This document shows, piece after piece, positions 1 through 7,664 of a DNA stretch of 64,000 nucleotides; positions within the stretch are counted from its first letter, which is position 1; each line of letters begins with the position of its first letter. The notes beneath the pieces are model-generated. The model saw only the letters and a program-made list of their open reading frames with translations. It was not told the DNA's origin and searched no databases. The DNA comes from Pseudomonadota bacterium. GTDB lineage: Bacteria; Pseudomonadota; Alphaproteobacteria; Rhizobiales; Xanthobacteraceae. The stretch is taken from contig JAEYRD010000236.1 in the NCBI GenBank assembly GCA_023435725.1, positions 1 through 64,000 of the forward strand. Direction: 5' to 3'. Both the position numbers and the translations under genes were made by a program.

Positions 1-10
1 CGGATAGATT

Positions 11-39
11 CTGGATTGCTTCGCTCCGCTCGCAATGAC
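11..39. repeat. Dispersed palindrome family A, one arm at window edge
   Basis: A 29-bp arm (starting CTGGATTGCTTCGCT and ending CGCAATGAC) of the palindromic repeat found again near 27.5, 33.2, 43.6 and 63.1 kb. Only one arm is visible because the window starts here, so the partner arm may lie outside. Confidence 0.75.
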
Positions 40-78
40 AAGGGGGTGGGATCGCGCAAAACAACGTAGCACCCGCCC

Positions 79-939
79 ATGAACTACCGCCACGCCTTCC
101 ACGCCGGCAACTTCGCTGATGTCATCAAGCACATCGTGCTGGCGCGCATCATCACCTACCTGCAGGACAAGCCGGGGGCGTTCCGCGTCATCGACACCCA
201 TGCCGGCGCCGGCCTCTATGATCTCGAAAGCGACGAGGCAAGCCGTAGCGGCGAATGGCTGACGGGCATCGCACGGCTGATGCAGGCGCGCCTGTCGAAC
301 GAGACAGTAGCACTGACAAAACCCTATCTGGACATCGTCCGCGCCTTCAATCCAAAGGGCGAGCTCAAGGCCTATCCGGGCTCACCGCTGATCGCGCGCG
401 GCCTGCTCAGGCCGCAGGACAGGCTCGTTGCCTGCGAGCTCGAGCCGAAGGCGCGCAAGGCCCTGATCGACGTGCTGCGCCGCGACGAACAGGCCCGCGT
501 GGTCGATCTCGACGGCTGGATGGCGCTGCCGGCTTTCGTGCCGCCGAAGGAACGGCGCGGACTGGTGCTGATCGACCCGCCCTTCGAGGCGAAGGACGAG
601 TTCGACCGGCTGGGCGAGGCGTTCTCGACAGCCTTCGCGAAATGGCCGACCGGTATTTATTTAATCTGGTATCCGGCCAAGAACCGTCGCGCCACCGACG
701 CGCTGGCGCAACTGGTGGCACGCCTCGCAGCCGGCGCAAAACCGCCGGGAAAATGCCTGCGTCTCGAATTCAGTGTCGCGCCTCAGCTTGACGGCGCGGC
801 CCTCACCTCCACCGGGCTGTTGATCGTCAATCCGCCGTACACGCTGCATGGCGAACTCAAGACGATCCTGCCCGAGCTGGAAATGCCGCTCGGCCAGGGC
901 GGCGCTGCCAGATTCCGATTAGAGGTGCCGAGACCGTAA
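79..939 (+). CDS. rlmJ: 23S rRNA (adenine(2030)-N(6))-methyltransferase RlmJ
   Basis: RlmJ transfers a methyl group from S-adenosylmethionine to N6 of A2030 in 23S rRNA. The protein has 286 residues, the usual family length. It opens with the characteristic MNYRHAFHAGNFADV block, followed by the SAM-binding segment IDTHAGAGLYDL (about residues 38-49). The catalytic motif is LIDPPFE, with Asp166 corresponding to the DPPY aspartate of the E. coli enzyme. The ATG at the family-typical N-terminus sets the start. It stands alone, with a cold-shock gene about 250 bp downstream. Confidence 0.93.
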   Translation: MNYRHAFHAGNFADVIKHIVLARIITYLQDKPGAFRVIDTHAGAGLYDLESDEASRSGEWLTGIARLMQARLSNETVALTKPYLDIVRAFNPKGELKAYPGSPLIARGLLRPQDRLVACELEPKARKALIDVLRRDEQARVVDLDGWMALPAFVPPKERRGLVLIDPPFEAKDEFDRLGEAFSTAFAKWPTGIYLIWYPAKNRRATDALAQLVARLAAGAKPPGKCLRLEFSVAPQLDGAALTSTGLLIVNPPYTLHGELKTILPELEMPLGQGGAARFRLEVPRP

Positions 940-1189
940 TGCGCCGTGATCTTTTGGGAAAAATATGCAGGAGCGGTAGTCAATCTGCAAAGAACCGTAT
1001 TATGCTGTTTGTGTGACTGGCTTTACGTTCCGCTTCCGCGAATGGTTGCGGCGGAGTGAAGGCCTAAAAAGATCCGACCGGACTGAAAAGTCCGCGCAAG
1101 GATGGCCAGCTCCCGGGCTTCGTAAGGCCCGGTCATGTCGTGACGTGAGTCTGCGTCGCGACGGAGGAGCAATGAGGGGGAGTTTCCCG

Positions 1190-1405
1190 ATGGCCATGAC
1201 GGGAACGGTCAAGTTCTTTAACGGCGAGCGCGGCTACGGCTTCATCAAGCCGGACGACGGCGGTCGCGATGTCTTTGTTCACATCACCGCTGTTGAGCGG
1301 GCGGGATTGAAGGACCTTGCCGAAGGACAGCGTATCACGTTCGAAGTCGAGCCGGACAAGAAGGGGAAGGGACCTAAGGCGGTCAATTTAGTCATACTCT
1401 CCTAG
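1190..1405 (+). CDS. Cold-shock domain protein (CspA family)
   Basis: A small single-stranded nucleic-acid-binding protein of about 71 residues with one cold-shock domain. The RNP1 motif KFFNGERGYGFI (residues 8-19) and the RNP2 motif DVFVHI are intact. Such proteins melt RNA secondary structure. Two starts are possible: the ATG chosen here, preceded by GAGGGGGAG at 7 bp, and an in-frame ATG at 1172 behind GGAGG that would add six residues. The 250 bp upstream hold no other gene. They carry a possible -10 (TATTAT near 1000) and a small hairpin near 1112-1131, which would give a leader of roughly 170-190 nt, as is common for csp mRNAs. Confidence 0.9.
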   Translation: MAMTGTVKFFNGERGYGFIKPDDGGRDVFVHITAVERAGLKDLAEGQRITFEVEPDKKGKGPKAVNLVILS

Positions 1406-1406
1406 A

Positions 1407-1508
1407 GCGTTTCGAGCAGAGCATTTCGAGCGAAGTCGATATCGGGTCGCGTCAAGAAGACGCGTCCGAGTAAGAATCTGGAGCTCCGTTCCGATTCCAT
1501 CGGACGGA
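1407..1508 (-). repeat. Dispersed repeat family B, copy 1 (reverse orientation)
   Basis: Reverse complement of the roughly 100-bp element also present at 43.88-43.97 and 60.05-60.15 kb. Shared blocks are the AGAGCGTTTCGAGC end, a central GCGTCAAGAAGACGCGT hairpin, AGAATCTGGAGC, and a terminal CCGTTCCGATTCCATCGG. It lies directly downstream of the cold-shock gene. Confidence 0.65.
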
Positions 1509-1523
1509 AATCGCTCTGGCGAG

Positions 1524-1593
1524 CCTGACGCAAAACACCTGACGCAAAACACCTGACGCAAAACGCCTGACGCAAAACGCTTGGCGCAAAAAA
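1524..1593. repeat. 14-bp tandem repeat, about five units
   Basis: CCTGACGCAAAACA is repeated head to tail. Units one and two are identical, units three and four end in CG, and a degenerate fifth unit runs into an A tract. It sits between the family B repeat and the terminator of the barrel gene, so it lies in the 3' region of convergent genes and encodes nothing obvious. Confidence 0.85.
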
Positions 1594-1616
1594 ATCCCGG
1601 CCGCGAGCGGCCGGGA
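1588..1616 (-). terminator. Rho-independent terminator of the barrel gene
   Basis: A perfect 9-bp stem (TCCCGGCCG / CGGCCGGGA) with a 4-nt loop lies at 1595-1616. Read on the minus strand it is followed by seven T residues (1594-1588). It begins about 33 bp after the stop codon of the outer-membrane barrel gene. Confidence 0.85.
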
Positions 1617-1648
1617 GGAGGCTGTAGTCCGGTATTTTTTCTTGGCTA

Positions 1649-2269
1649 TCAGAAGTGATAGTTCACGCCTGCGCGCACAACGCTGGCGGTATAGCCGTTT
1701 GACACGCCCGTGATTGCGAACTGACTCGTCGACAGGTCGATGTAGAGATATTCGAGCTTGGCGCTCCAGTTCGGCGCGAGGCCGACTTCCGCACCGGCAC
1801 CGATGGTCCAGCCGGCAGTGGTGTGCGACTCCGTCCAGCCGAATGTCTGCGCGCGCAGCTCGCCGAAGGCGAGGCCGGCGGTGCCGTAGAACAGCACGTT
1901 GCTGAAGGCGTAGCCGGCGCGGCCGCGCAGGGTGCCGAACCACGGATTGGAGAACTTCCACGGCGCGAAGGTGTCGTCGGCACCGGCGGCCTGGATGTCG
2001 CCCTCGACGCCGAACACCCAGGGGCCGTTCTGGAAATTGTAGCCCGCCTGAATGCCGCCGACGAAGCCGGACGGCTTTGAGGGATTGTTGTCCACCGAGC
2101 CCCATTCATAGCCGATGTTGCCGCCCAGATAGGGACCGGCCCAGCTATAGCCGTTCAGTGGCTGGTTGACGGTATAGGGCGCACGTTGCCCATAATTGAG
2201 ATCGGCGGCCCCTGCCGAAGCTGTCCAGCCGGCGGCAACCAACGCGGCTGCGCCCACAACGAACCTCAT
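1649..2269 (-). CDS. Outer-membrane beta-barrel protein (Omp25/RopB-like)
   Basis: A 206-residue outer-membrane barrel protein. An N-terminal signal peptide (MRFVVGAAALVAAGWTASAGA) is followed by YSWAGPYLGGNIGYEWG, the typical first strand of rhizobial Omp25/RopB-like proteins. Alternating aromatic/hydrophobic strands follow, and the protein ends in VNYHF, a C-terminal aromatic signature for barrel assembly. The start was placed at the ATG of the signal peptide, preceded by TTGGAG, rather than at an upstream start 20 codons earlier. It is a monocistron with its own terminator. A CtrA-like motif lies about 120 bp upstream. The role is structural; a specific function cannot be read. Confidence 0.82.
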   Translation of the reverse strand: MRFVVGAAALVAAGWTASAGAADLNYGQRAPYTVNQPLNGYSWAGPYLGGNIGYEWGSVDNNPSKPSGFVGGIQAGYNFQNGPWVFGVEGDIQAAGADDTFAPWKFSNPWFGTLRGRAGYAFSNVLFYGTAGLAFGELRAQTFGWTESHTTAGWTIGAGAEVGLAPNWSAKLEYLYIDLSTSQFAITGVSNGYTASVVRAGVNYHF

Positions 2270-2386
2270 CACACACTCCAACGCAACTGCCGCACCCCCG
2301 CGCAATGCCTGCGCCGCCGCGCGAGGCAAAACCGCATGGTTGCGGAACTGAGAACTTTTCGCGTGGGATTTATCGAGAGTTTTAAG

Positions 2387-2401
2387 TTAAAGGGCTGTTA
2401 A
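2387..2401. promoter_or_regulatory. CtrA-like box TTAA-N7-TTAA
   Basis: The spacing matches the alphaproteobacterial CtrA consensus (TTAA, seven bases, TTAA). It lies in the 248-bp gap between the divergent barrel gene and uvrC, about 118 bp upstream of the barrel start codon. An extra TTAA half-site is adjacent. This is motif matching only. Confidence 0.35.
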
Positions 2402-2517
2402 GTCCGGTTACCGCGCTGTTAACAGACTTAAGGAAGCGTTACCGGGAACTACGCGCTCCTGTGCGTGCGGCATGGCCGGAACTTCAAATCGGCCCCCCCA
2501 GCGCCTAAATTCGCTCC

Positions 2518-4581
2518 ATGGTTCACGATTCCACCGACAATCCGGACGACGCACGCGCGCGCAAATCGCGGCGCGGCACGGCGACGGACGCTCCGCCCGA
2601 GGGGCTGACGCCTCCGGACCTCGACCCCGCCACCGCCGGCGGCGACGACGAGGACGATGGACGGCTGCCGGATATCCTGGAGGAGAGCGGCGCGGTCGGC
2701 GAAGAGCCGCTGGCCACGGGCCATGAGGCGATCGAGCGCGCGGTCCGCCTCGCCCCCACTTCGCCCGGCGTCTATCGCATGCTCAATGCCAACGCCGACG
2801 TGCTCTATGTCGGCAAGGCCAAGAACGTCAAAAAGCGCCTGTCCAACTATGCGCGCCAGAGCGCACCGCTGCCGGCGCGCATCCTGCGCATGATCGCCGC
2901 CACGGTCACCGTGGAAATCGTCTCGACCAATACCGAGACCGAAGCGCTGCTGCTGGAAGCCAACCTCATCAAGCAGCTCCGGCCGCGCTTCAACGTGCAG
3001 CTTCGCGACGACAAGTCGTTTCCCTACATCCTGATCACCAGCGACCATTGGGCGCCGCAGATCCTGAAGCACCGCGGCGCGCAGACGCGCCCCGGGCGCT
3101 ATTTCGGCCCGTTCGCTTCCGCCGGTGCCGTCAACCGCACCATCACCGCGTTGCAGCGCGCGTTCCTGATCCGCTCCTGCACCGATTCCTTTTTCGAGAG
3201 CCGCACGCGCCCCTGCCTGCTCTACCAGATCCGCCGCTGCGCCGGTCCCTGCACCCGCGAGATCGATTTCCCCGGCTATACGACCCTGGTGCGAGAGGCG
3301 ACCGACTTCCTCTCCGGCAAGAGCCATGCGGTGAAGCAGGAGCTTGCCGGCGAGATGGAGAAGGCATCCGGCGAGCTCGAATTCGAGCGCGCCGCGCTGT
3401 ATCGTGACCGCCTCGCCGCGCTGTCGGCGATCCAGTCGCAGCAGGGCATCAATCCGCGCACCGTGGAGGAAGCCGACGTGTTCGCCATTCACCAGGAAGG
3501 CGGCTTCTCCTGTGTCGAAGTGTTCTTCTTCCGCACCGGACAGAACTGGGGCAACCGCGCCTATTTCCCGCGCGCCGAGAAGACCTTCACGCCGGAGGAG
3601 GTGCTTGGCTCCTTCCTTGCCCAGTTCTACGACGACAAGCCGCCGCCGAAGAACATCCTGCTCTCGCACGAGATAGAGGAGAGCGAGTTGCTCGCCAATG
3701 CGCTGTCGATCAAGGCCGGCCACAAGGTCGAGGTCACCGCGCCCAAGCGCGGCGAGAAGAAGGAGCTCGTGGCCCACGCGCTGACCAATGCGCGCGAGGC
3801 GCTGGGCCGCAAGCTCGCGGATACCGCGACGCAGAGCCGCCTGCTCGACGCCATGGCTGCGACGCTGAGCCTGCCTCATTCGCCCAAGCGCATCGAGGTC
3901 TACGACAACAGCCACATCCAGGGCACCAATGCGGTCGGCGCCATGATCGTCGCCGGCCCGGACGGCTTCGTGAAGAATCAGTACCGCAAGTTCAACATCA
4001 AGTCGGAAGGGCTCACGCCGGGCGACGACTACGCCATGATGCGCGAGGTGCTCGAGCGCCGCTTCAAGCGCCTCATCAACCCGCCCGAGGACAATGCCGC
4101 CAAGGCCAGGGACGACGACTTCCCGCAATGGCCCGACCTCGTGATCATCGACGGCGGCCGTGGCCAGCTCAATGCCGTTCGGGAGATCTTTACGAATCTC
4201 GGCCTGACCCAGGTATCGCTGATGTCGGTCGCCAAGGGGCCGGACCGGGACGCCGGCCGCGAGACCCTGTTCATGCCGGAGCGCGAGGCGATCAAGCTGG
4301 AGCCGCGCGATCCCGTGCTCTATTTCATCCAGCGGCTGCGGGACGAGGCCCACCGCTTCGTCATCGGCTCGCACCGCAAGTTGCGCAAAAAGGACATCCG
4401 CGAGGCCGGTTTGCAGGAGATTCCGGGCATCGGCCCGTCACGCAAACGTGCCTTGCTGCATCATTTCGGAACCCTGAAGGAGATCGAACGGGCCTCGATC
4501 GCCGATCTCGGCAAGGTTCCGGGGGTGAGCGCCGAAAGCGCCCGCAGGATTTTCGAGTATTTCCATCCCCAGCCGGGATGA
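2518..4581 (+). CDS. uvrC: Excinuclease ABC subunit C (UvrC)
   Basis: UvrC makes both incisions around a DNA lesion in nucleotide excision repair after loading by UvrA-UvrB. The domain order is complete. The GIY-YIG nuclease starts near residue 82 (SPGVYRM...DVLYVGKAKN). A UVR motif lies near 278-312. The RNase H-like endonuclease carries IEVYDNSHIQG near 458 and LVIIDGGRGQLNA near 541. Tandem helix-hairpin-helix motifs start near 634 (EIPGIGPSRKRALL). At 687 residues it is longer than the usual 600-620 because of an acidic, proline-rich N-terminal extension of about 75 residues. A later start inside the extension cannot be excluded. It is followed by pgsA, moaD, moaE and prmB on the same strand. 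Confidence 0.95.
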   Translation: MVHDSTDNPDDARARKSRRGTATDAPPEGLTPPDLDPATAGGDDEDDGRLPDILEESGAVGEEPLATGHEAIERAVRLAPTSPGVYRMLNANADVLYVGKAKNVKKRLSNYARQSAPLPARILRMIAATVTVEIVSTNTETEALLLEANLIKQLRPRFNVQLRDDKSFPYILITSDHWAPQILKHRGAQTRPGRYFGPFASAGAVNRTITALQRAFLIRSCTDSFFESRTRPCLLYQIRRCAGPCTREIDFPGYTTLVREATDFLSGKSHAVKQELAGEMEKASGELEFERAALYRDRLAALSAIQSQQGINPRTVEEADVFAIHQEGGFSCVEVFFFRTGQNWGNRAYFPRAEKTFTPEEVLGSFLAQFYDDKPPPKNILLSHEIEESELLANALSIKAGHKVEVTAPKRGEKKELVAHALTNAREALGRKLADTATQSRLLDAMAATLSLPHSPKRIEVYDNSHIQGTNAVGAMIVAGPDGFVKNQYRKFNIKSEGLTPGDDYAMMREVLERRFKRLINPPEDNAAKARDDDFPQWPDLVIIDGGRGQLNAVREIFTNLGLTQVSLMSVAKGPDRDAGRETLFMPEREAIKLEPRDPVLYFIQRLRDEAHRFVIGSHRKLRKKDIREAGLQEIPGIGPSRKRALLHHFGTLKEIERASIADLGKVPGVSAESARRIFEYFHPQPG

Positions 4582-4675
4582 ACTAAAGGGGACGGGGTCA
4601 TATGGTCGTCGCATCCCGCACCCCATGTGGGGAGGGACAGTTGACCTTAGGGCACCGGCGGTATTGGTAGGACTG

Positions 4676-5293
4676 ATGAACATCGCCACGACACGAGGGA
4701 CGACCAGCCGCGCGATGTCCCTCCCCAACATCCTGACCTATGGCCGGATCGCCGCGATCCCGGTCGTGGTCGGGTGCATCTATGCGCAGTCGATCATGGA
4801 CCAGCCGCTGTGGCTGCGCTGGGTCGCGGTCGCCATTTTCATCGCGGCAGCAGTGACCGATTACCTCGACGGCTATTACGCGCGGATCTGGAATCAGCAA
4901 TCGGCGTTCGGCCGGATGCTCGATCCGATCGCCGACAAGCTGCTGGTGGCCTCCTGCCTGCTGATGCTCGCCGCCGACGGCATCATCCATGGCTGGTCGC
5001 TCTGGGCCGCCATCGTGATCCTGTGCCGCGAGATCCTGGTCTCGGGCCTGCGCGAATATCTCGCCGCGCTCCGCGTCAGCGTGCCTGTGACCAAGCTCGC
5101 GAAGTGGAAGACGACCGTCCAGCTCGTCGCCATCGGCTTTCTGCTCGCGGGCGAGGCCGGCGACCAGGTGGTGCCTGTCGTGACCCAGATCGGCCTGTTG
5201 CTGCTGTGGGCCTCGGCGATCCTCACCATGTACACCGGCTACGATTATTTCCGCTCCGGCATTCATCACCTGATCAAGGAGGATGAGGCATGA
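4676..5293 (+). CDS. pgsA: CDP-diacylglycerol-glycerol-3-phosphate 3-phosphatidyltransferase
   Basis: PgsA is an inner-membrane enzyme that condenses CDP-diacylglycerol with glycerol 3-phosphate, the committed step to phosphatidylglycerol and cardiolipin. The CDP-alcohol phosphatidyltransferase signature is intact: DG-YY-AR, eight residues, G, three residues, D, three residues, D (DGYYAR...GRMLDPIAD, residues about 65-87). About five membrane segments follow the usual pattern over 205 residues. The ATG chosen follows a weak GTAGGA site. An internal ATG at 4715 (MSLPNILTYGR) is an alternative start that fits the family better at its N-terminus. Its stop overlaps the moaD start by 4 bp. Confidence 0.93.
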   Translation: MNIATTRGTTSRAMSLPNILTYGRIAAIPVVVGCIYAQSIMDQPLWLRWVAVAIFIAAAVTDYLDGYYARIWNQQSAFGRMLDPIADKLLVASCLLMLAADGIIHGWSLWAAIVILCREILVSGLREYLAALRVSVPVTKLAKWKTTVQLVAIGFLLAGEAGDQVVPVVTQIGLLLLWASAILTMYTGYDYFRSGIHHLIKEDEA

Positions 5294-5541
5294 GGGTGAA
5301 ATATTTCGCCTGGGTGCGCGAGCGCGTCGGCAAGGCCGAGGAGACGATCGAGCCACCGCCCACAGTGCGCACTGTCGAGGAGCTGATCGCCTGGCTGTCC
5401 GGCCGGAGCGAGGCCTATGCCTACGCGTTTGAGAAGCCCAAGGTGATCCGCGCCGCGATCGACCGTGCCCACGTCAAGTCGGACGCCGCCATCGCCGGCG
5501 CCCGCGAGATCGCGTTCTTCCCGCCGATGACCGGCGGCTAG
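5290..5541 (+). CDS. moaD: Molybdopterin synthase sulfur-carrier subunit MoaD
   Basis: MoaD is the ubiquitin-like small subunit of molybdopterin synthase. Its C-terminal Gly-Gly is thiocarboxylated and delivers sulfur to cyclic pyranopterin monophosphate. The 83-residue protein ends in FFPPMTGG, the expected di-glycine tail. The ATG overlaps the pgsA stop in ATGA, indicating translational coupling, and moaE follows after 3 bp. Coupling of a phospholipid gene to molybdenum-cofactor genes is, as I recall, a common rhizobial arrangement. Confidence 0.95.
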   Translation: MRVKYFAWVRERVGKAEETIEPPPTVRTVEELIAWLSGRSEAYAYAFEKPKVIRAAIDRAHVKSDAAIAGAREIAFFPPMTGG

Positions 5542-5544
5542 GCC

Positions 5545-6027
5545 ATGACCTCCCCTGTCACCACCTGCCCCGTCACCATCCGCATCCAGCAAGACGATTT
5601 CGACATCGCGCGCGAGATCGCAGTCCTGACACAGGGCCGCACCGACATCGGCGCCGTCGTGAGCTTCTCCGGCATCTGCCGCGGCGACGAGGACAGCGCG
5701 AAGATATCGGCGCTCACGCTCGAACATTATCCAGGCATGGCGGAAGAAGAGATCAGGCGCCACGCCGACGAGGCGGTGTCGCGCTGGCCGCTCGACGGCG
5801 TCACCATCATCCACCGCGTCGGGCGCTTCCTGCCCGGCCAGAACATCGTGCTGGTGCTGACCGCCTCGCAGCATCGCCAGGCAGCATTCCAGGCGGCCGA
5901 GTTCCTGATGGATTATCTCAAGACCAACGCGCCGTTCTGGAAGAAGGAAGAGAGCGCCACCGGCACCGGCTGGGTCGAGGCCCACGCCCGTGACGACGAG
6001 GCCGCCGCACGCTGGACCCGATCCTGA
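5545..6027 (+). CDS. moaE: Molybdopterin synthase catalytic subunit MoaE
   Basis: MoaE is the large subunit of molybdopterin synthase and pairs with MoaD to insert two sulfurs into precursor Z. The 160-residue protein has the MoaE landmarks VVSFSGICRG, the central TIIHRVGRF, and the C-terminal NAPFWKKEE that carries the conserved lysines near the active site. It follows moaD after 3 bp, and its stop codon shares a base with the prmB start (TGATG). Confidence 0.95.
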   Translation: MTSPVTTCPVTIRIQQDDFDIAREIAVLTQGRTDIGAVVSFSGICRGDEDSAKISALTLEHYPGMAEEEIRRHADEAVSRWPLDGVTIIHRVGRFLPGQNIVLVLTASQHRQAAFQAAEFLMDYLKTNAPFWKKEESATGTGWVEAHARDDEAAARWTRS

Positions 6028-6986
6028 TGGCAAGAGCATCCAAGAAGATCGCGCGCGGCCGCGCCGCACCGAAGCTCGCGAAGGTCGGACGCGGCGAGCT
6101 TCTCACGCTGATCGATTTCGTCCGCTATGCGGTCAGCCGCTTCGTCGAAGCCAAGCTCGCCTTTGCCCACGGCACCACCGATCCGGTCGCCGAAGCCGTC
6201 TTCCTGGTCTGCGAAGCCCTGCATCTGCATCCCGACCAGTTCGAGATCTTTGCCCATGCCTGCGTCACGTCGGCGGAGGGCAAGACCATCCTCGATCTCA
6301 TCCATAAGCGCGTCACCACGCGCAAACCGGCCGCCTACCTCGTCAACAAGGTCTACATGCGCGGCCTGCCCTTCTATGTCGACGAGCGCGTCATCGTCCC
6401 GCGCTCCTTCATCGGCGAGCTCTTGGATTCGCATTTCGGCGGTGACGGCGAGGTCGGCTCGCTGATCGACGACCCCACGGCCGTGGAAAGGGTGCTCGAC
6501 CTCTGCACGGGATCGGGATGTCTCGCGATCCTCGCCGCCCATCATTTCCCGAATGCGACGATAGACGCCGTCGATGTTTCGAAGGGCGCGCTCGAAGTCG
6601 CCGCGCGCAATGTCGGCGAACACGGGCTGGATGAGCGGATCAGGCTCCACCGCGGCGACCTGTTCGCCCCGCTCGGCAACAACAAATACGACCTGATCAT
6701 CACCAACCCGCCTTACGTCGATGCGGACGGCATGGCTGCACTGCCGCCGGAATGCCGGGCCGAGCCGAAACTCGCCTTCGATGGCGGCGCCGACGGTCTC
6801 GACGTGGTCCGCCGCATCCTGCGCGATGCGCCCGATCACCTGACGCCGGATGGCGGCCTGCTCTGCGAGATCGGCCGCGGCCGCGAATTGGTCGACGAGG
6901 CCTTTCCGGAACTGCCGCTGCTCTGGCTGGACACCGAAGAGTCCGAGGGCGAGGTGTTCTGGATCGCGGCCGCTGATCTCGGCTGA
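6027..6986 (+). CDS. prmB: Ribosomal protein uL3 glutamine methyltransferase PrmB
   Basis: This HemK-family enzyme methylates a glutamine. The catalytic motif NPPYVDADGM begins at Asn227, and the SAM site VLDLCTGSGCLAILAA precedes it. I assign PrmB (acting on ribosomal protein L3) rather than PrmC (release factors) because of the N-terminal helical domain, the signature IVPRSFIGELLDSHF, and the 319-residue length; PrmC is usually shorter. It is translationally coupled to moaE by TGATG. Confidence 0.88.
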   Translation: MARASKKIARGRAAPKLAKVGRGELLTLIDFVRYAVSRFVEAKLAFAHGTTDPVAEAVFLVCEALHLHPDQFEIFAHACVTSAEGKTILDLIHKRVTTRKPAAYLVNKVYMRGLPFYVDERVIVPRSFIGELLDSHFGGDGEVGSLIDDPTAVERVLDLCTGSGCLAILAAHHFPNATIDAVDVSKGALEVAARNVGEHGLDERIRLHRGDLFAPLGNNKYDLIITNPPYVDADGMAALPPECRAEPKLAFDGGADGLDVVRRILRDAPDHLTPDGGLLCEIGRGRELVDEAFPELPLLWLDTEESEGEVFWIAAADLG

Positions 6987-7075
6987 TCCGTCGCCGCAAT
7001 TGCGCTCCGGCGGAACAAGTCAATTTCCGCCACGTTCATCCCCCGACAAACGTCTCGCTTTCGGAGGATGTCCGC

Positions 7076-7663
7076 ATGCTCGCGCCATCGGGCGAATTGC
7101 TGCGCGCCGGCGTGGCGCTGAAACTCAACCATCTCAAGCGCGCCGCCCGGTCTTACTTGCGTGACCGCACCAGCCAGGCCACGGGACGCGCGACGTCCTA
7201 CGCAGTCGCGGCGGGACTGTTCGCGGTGGCGGGGCTGTTCCTGATCGCGACCTTCTTCGTCGGCTTGATCGCACTGTACCGCTGGGTTGCAATCACCTAC
7301 GGGCAATTCTGGGGCTTCGGCGCCGCCGCCGCCATGCTCCTCGTGCTGGCCGCAGCCTGCGCCGGAGTGGCCATGGCTCAGATGAAGCGTGAGACCAGGC
7401 CGATCGTGCCGCTTGCCAGCCGCATGCGCGTGGCGATCGCCACCCCGCGTATCCCGCGCGGGACGGTCAAGCAGGCGGTGAAGGAGGTCGCGACGACAAT
7501 TCCCCTGGTGCCACGCGCACCCGGTGAACGCGGCCATGACGGCAGGGCCTCGCCGGCTCGCGCCAACCGCCCCGTGCAACTCGGCCTGTTGCTCGCGGCA
7601 ATCGGCCTGCTGGGGTTCACGGCGGCGCGCCGCAGGCGCCACCGCCACGGCTTGGACGCTTGA
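7076..7663 (+). CDS. Holin-like / phage_holin_3_6 family integral membrane protein
   Basis: A 195-residue membrane protein. Two hydrophobic segments lie near residues 42-65 and 80-102. A basic linker follows, then a third segment near 168-182, and a very basic tail (AARRRRHRH). The pattern resembles the small membrane family often named phage holin superfamily in Rhizobiales; no lysis role is implied. The RBS GGAGG lies 9 bp ahead of the ATG. The YihY/BrkB gene begins 1 bp after its stop, so the two are probably co-transcribed. Confidence 0.6.
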   Translation: MLAPSGELLRAGVALKLNHLKRAARSYLRDRTSQATGRATSYAVAAGLFAVAGLFLIATFFVGLIALYRWVAITYGQFWGFGAAAAMLLVLAAACAGVAMAQMKRETRPIVPLASRMRVAIATPRIPRGTVKQAVKEVATTIPLVPRAPGERGHDGRASPARANRPVQLGLLLAAIGLLGFTAARRRRHRHGLDA

Positions 7664-7664
7664 A

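Noticed and set aside
1524..1593. Possible CRISPR array
   Set aside because: The 14-bp units are contiguous with no spacers, and no cas genes are present.
2449..4374. 641-codon open frame on the minus strand
   Set aside because: Antisense to uvrC; no recognisable domain.
7076..7663. Prophage remnant (holin-like protein)
   Set aside because: There is no endolysin, capsid, integrase or attachment site nearby; the holin name is only a superfamily label.
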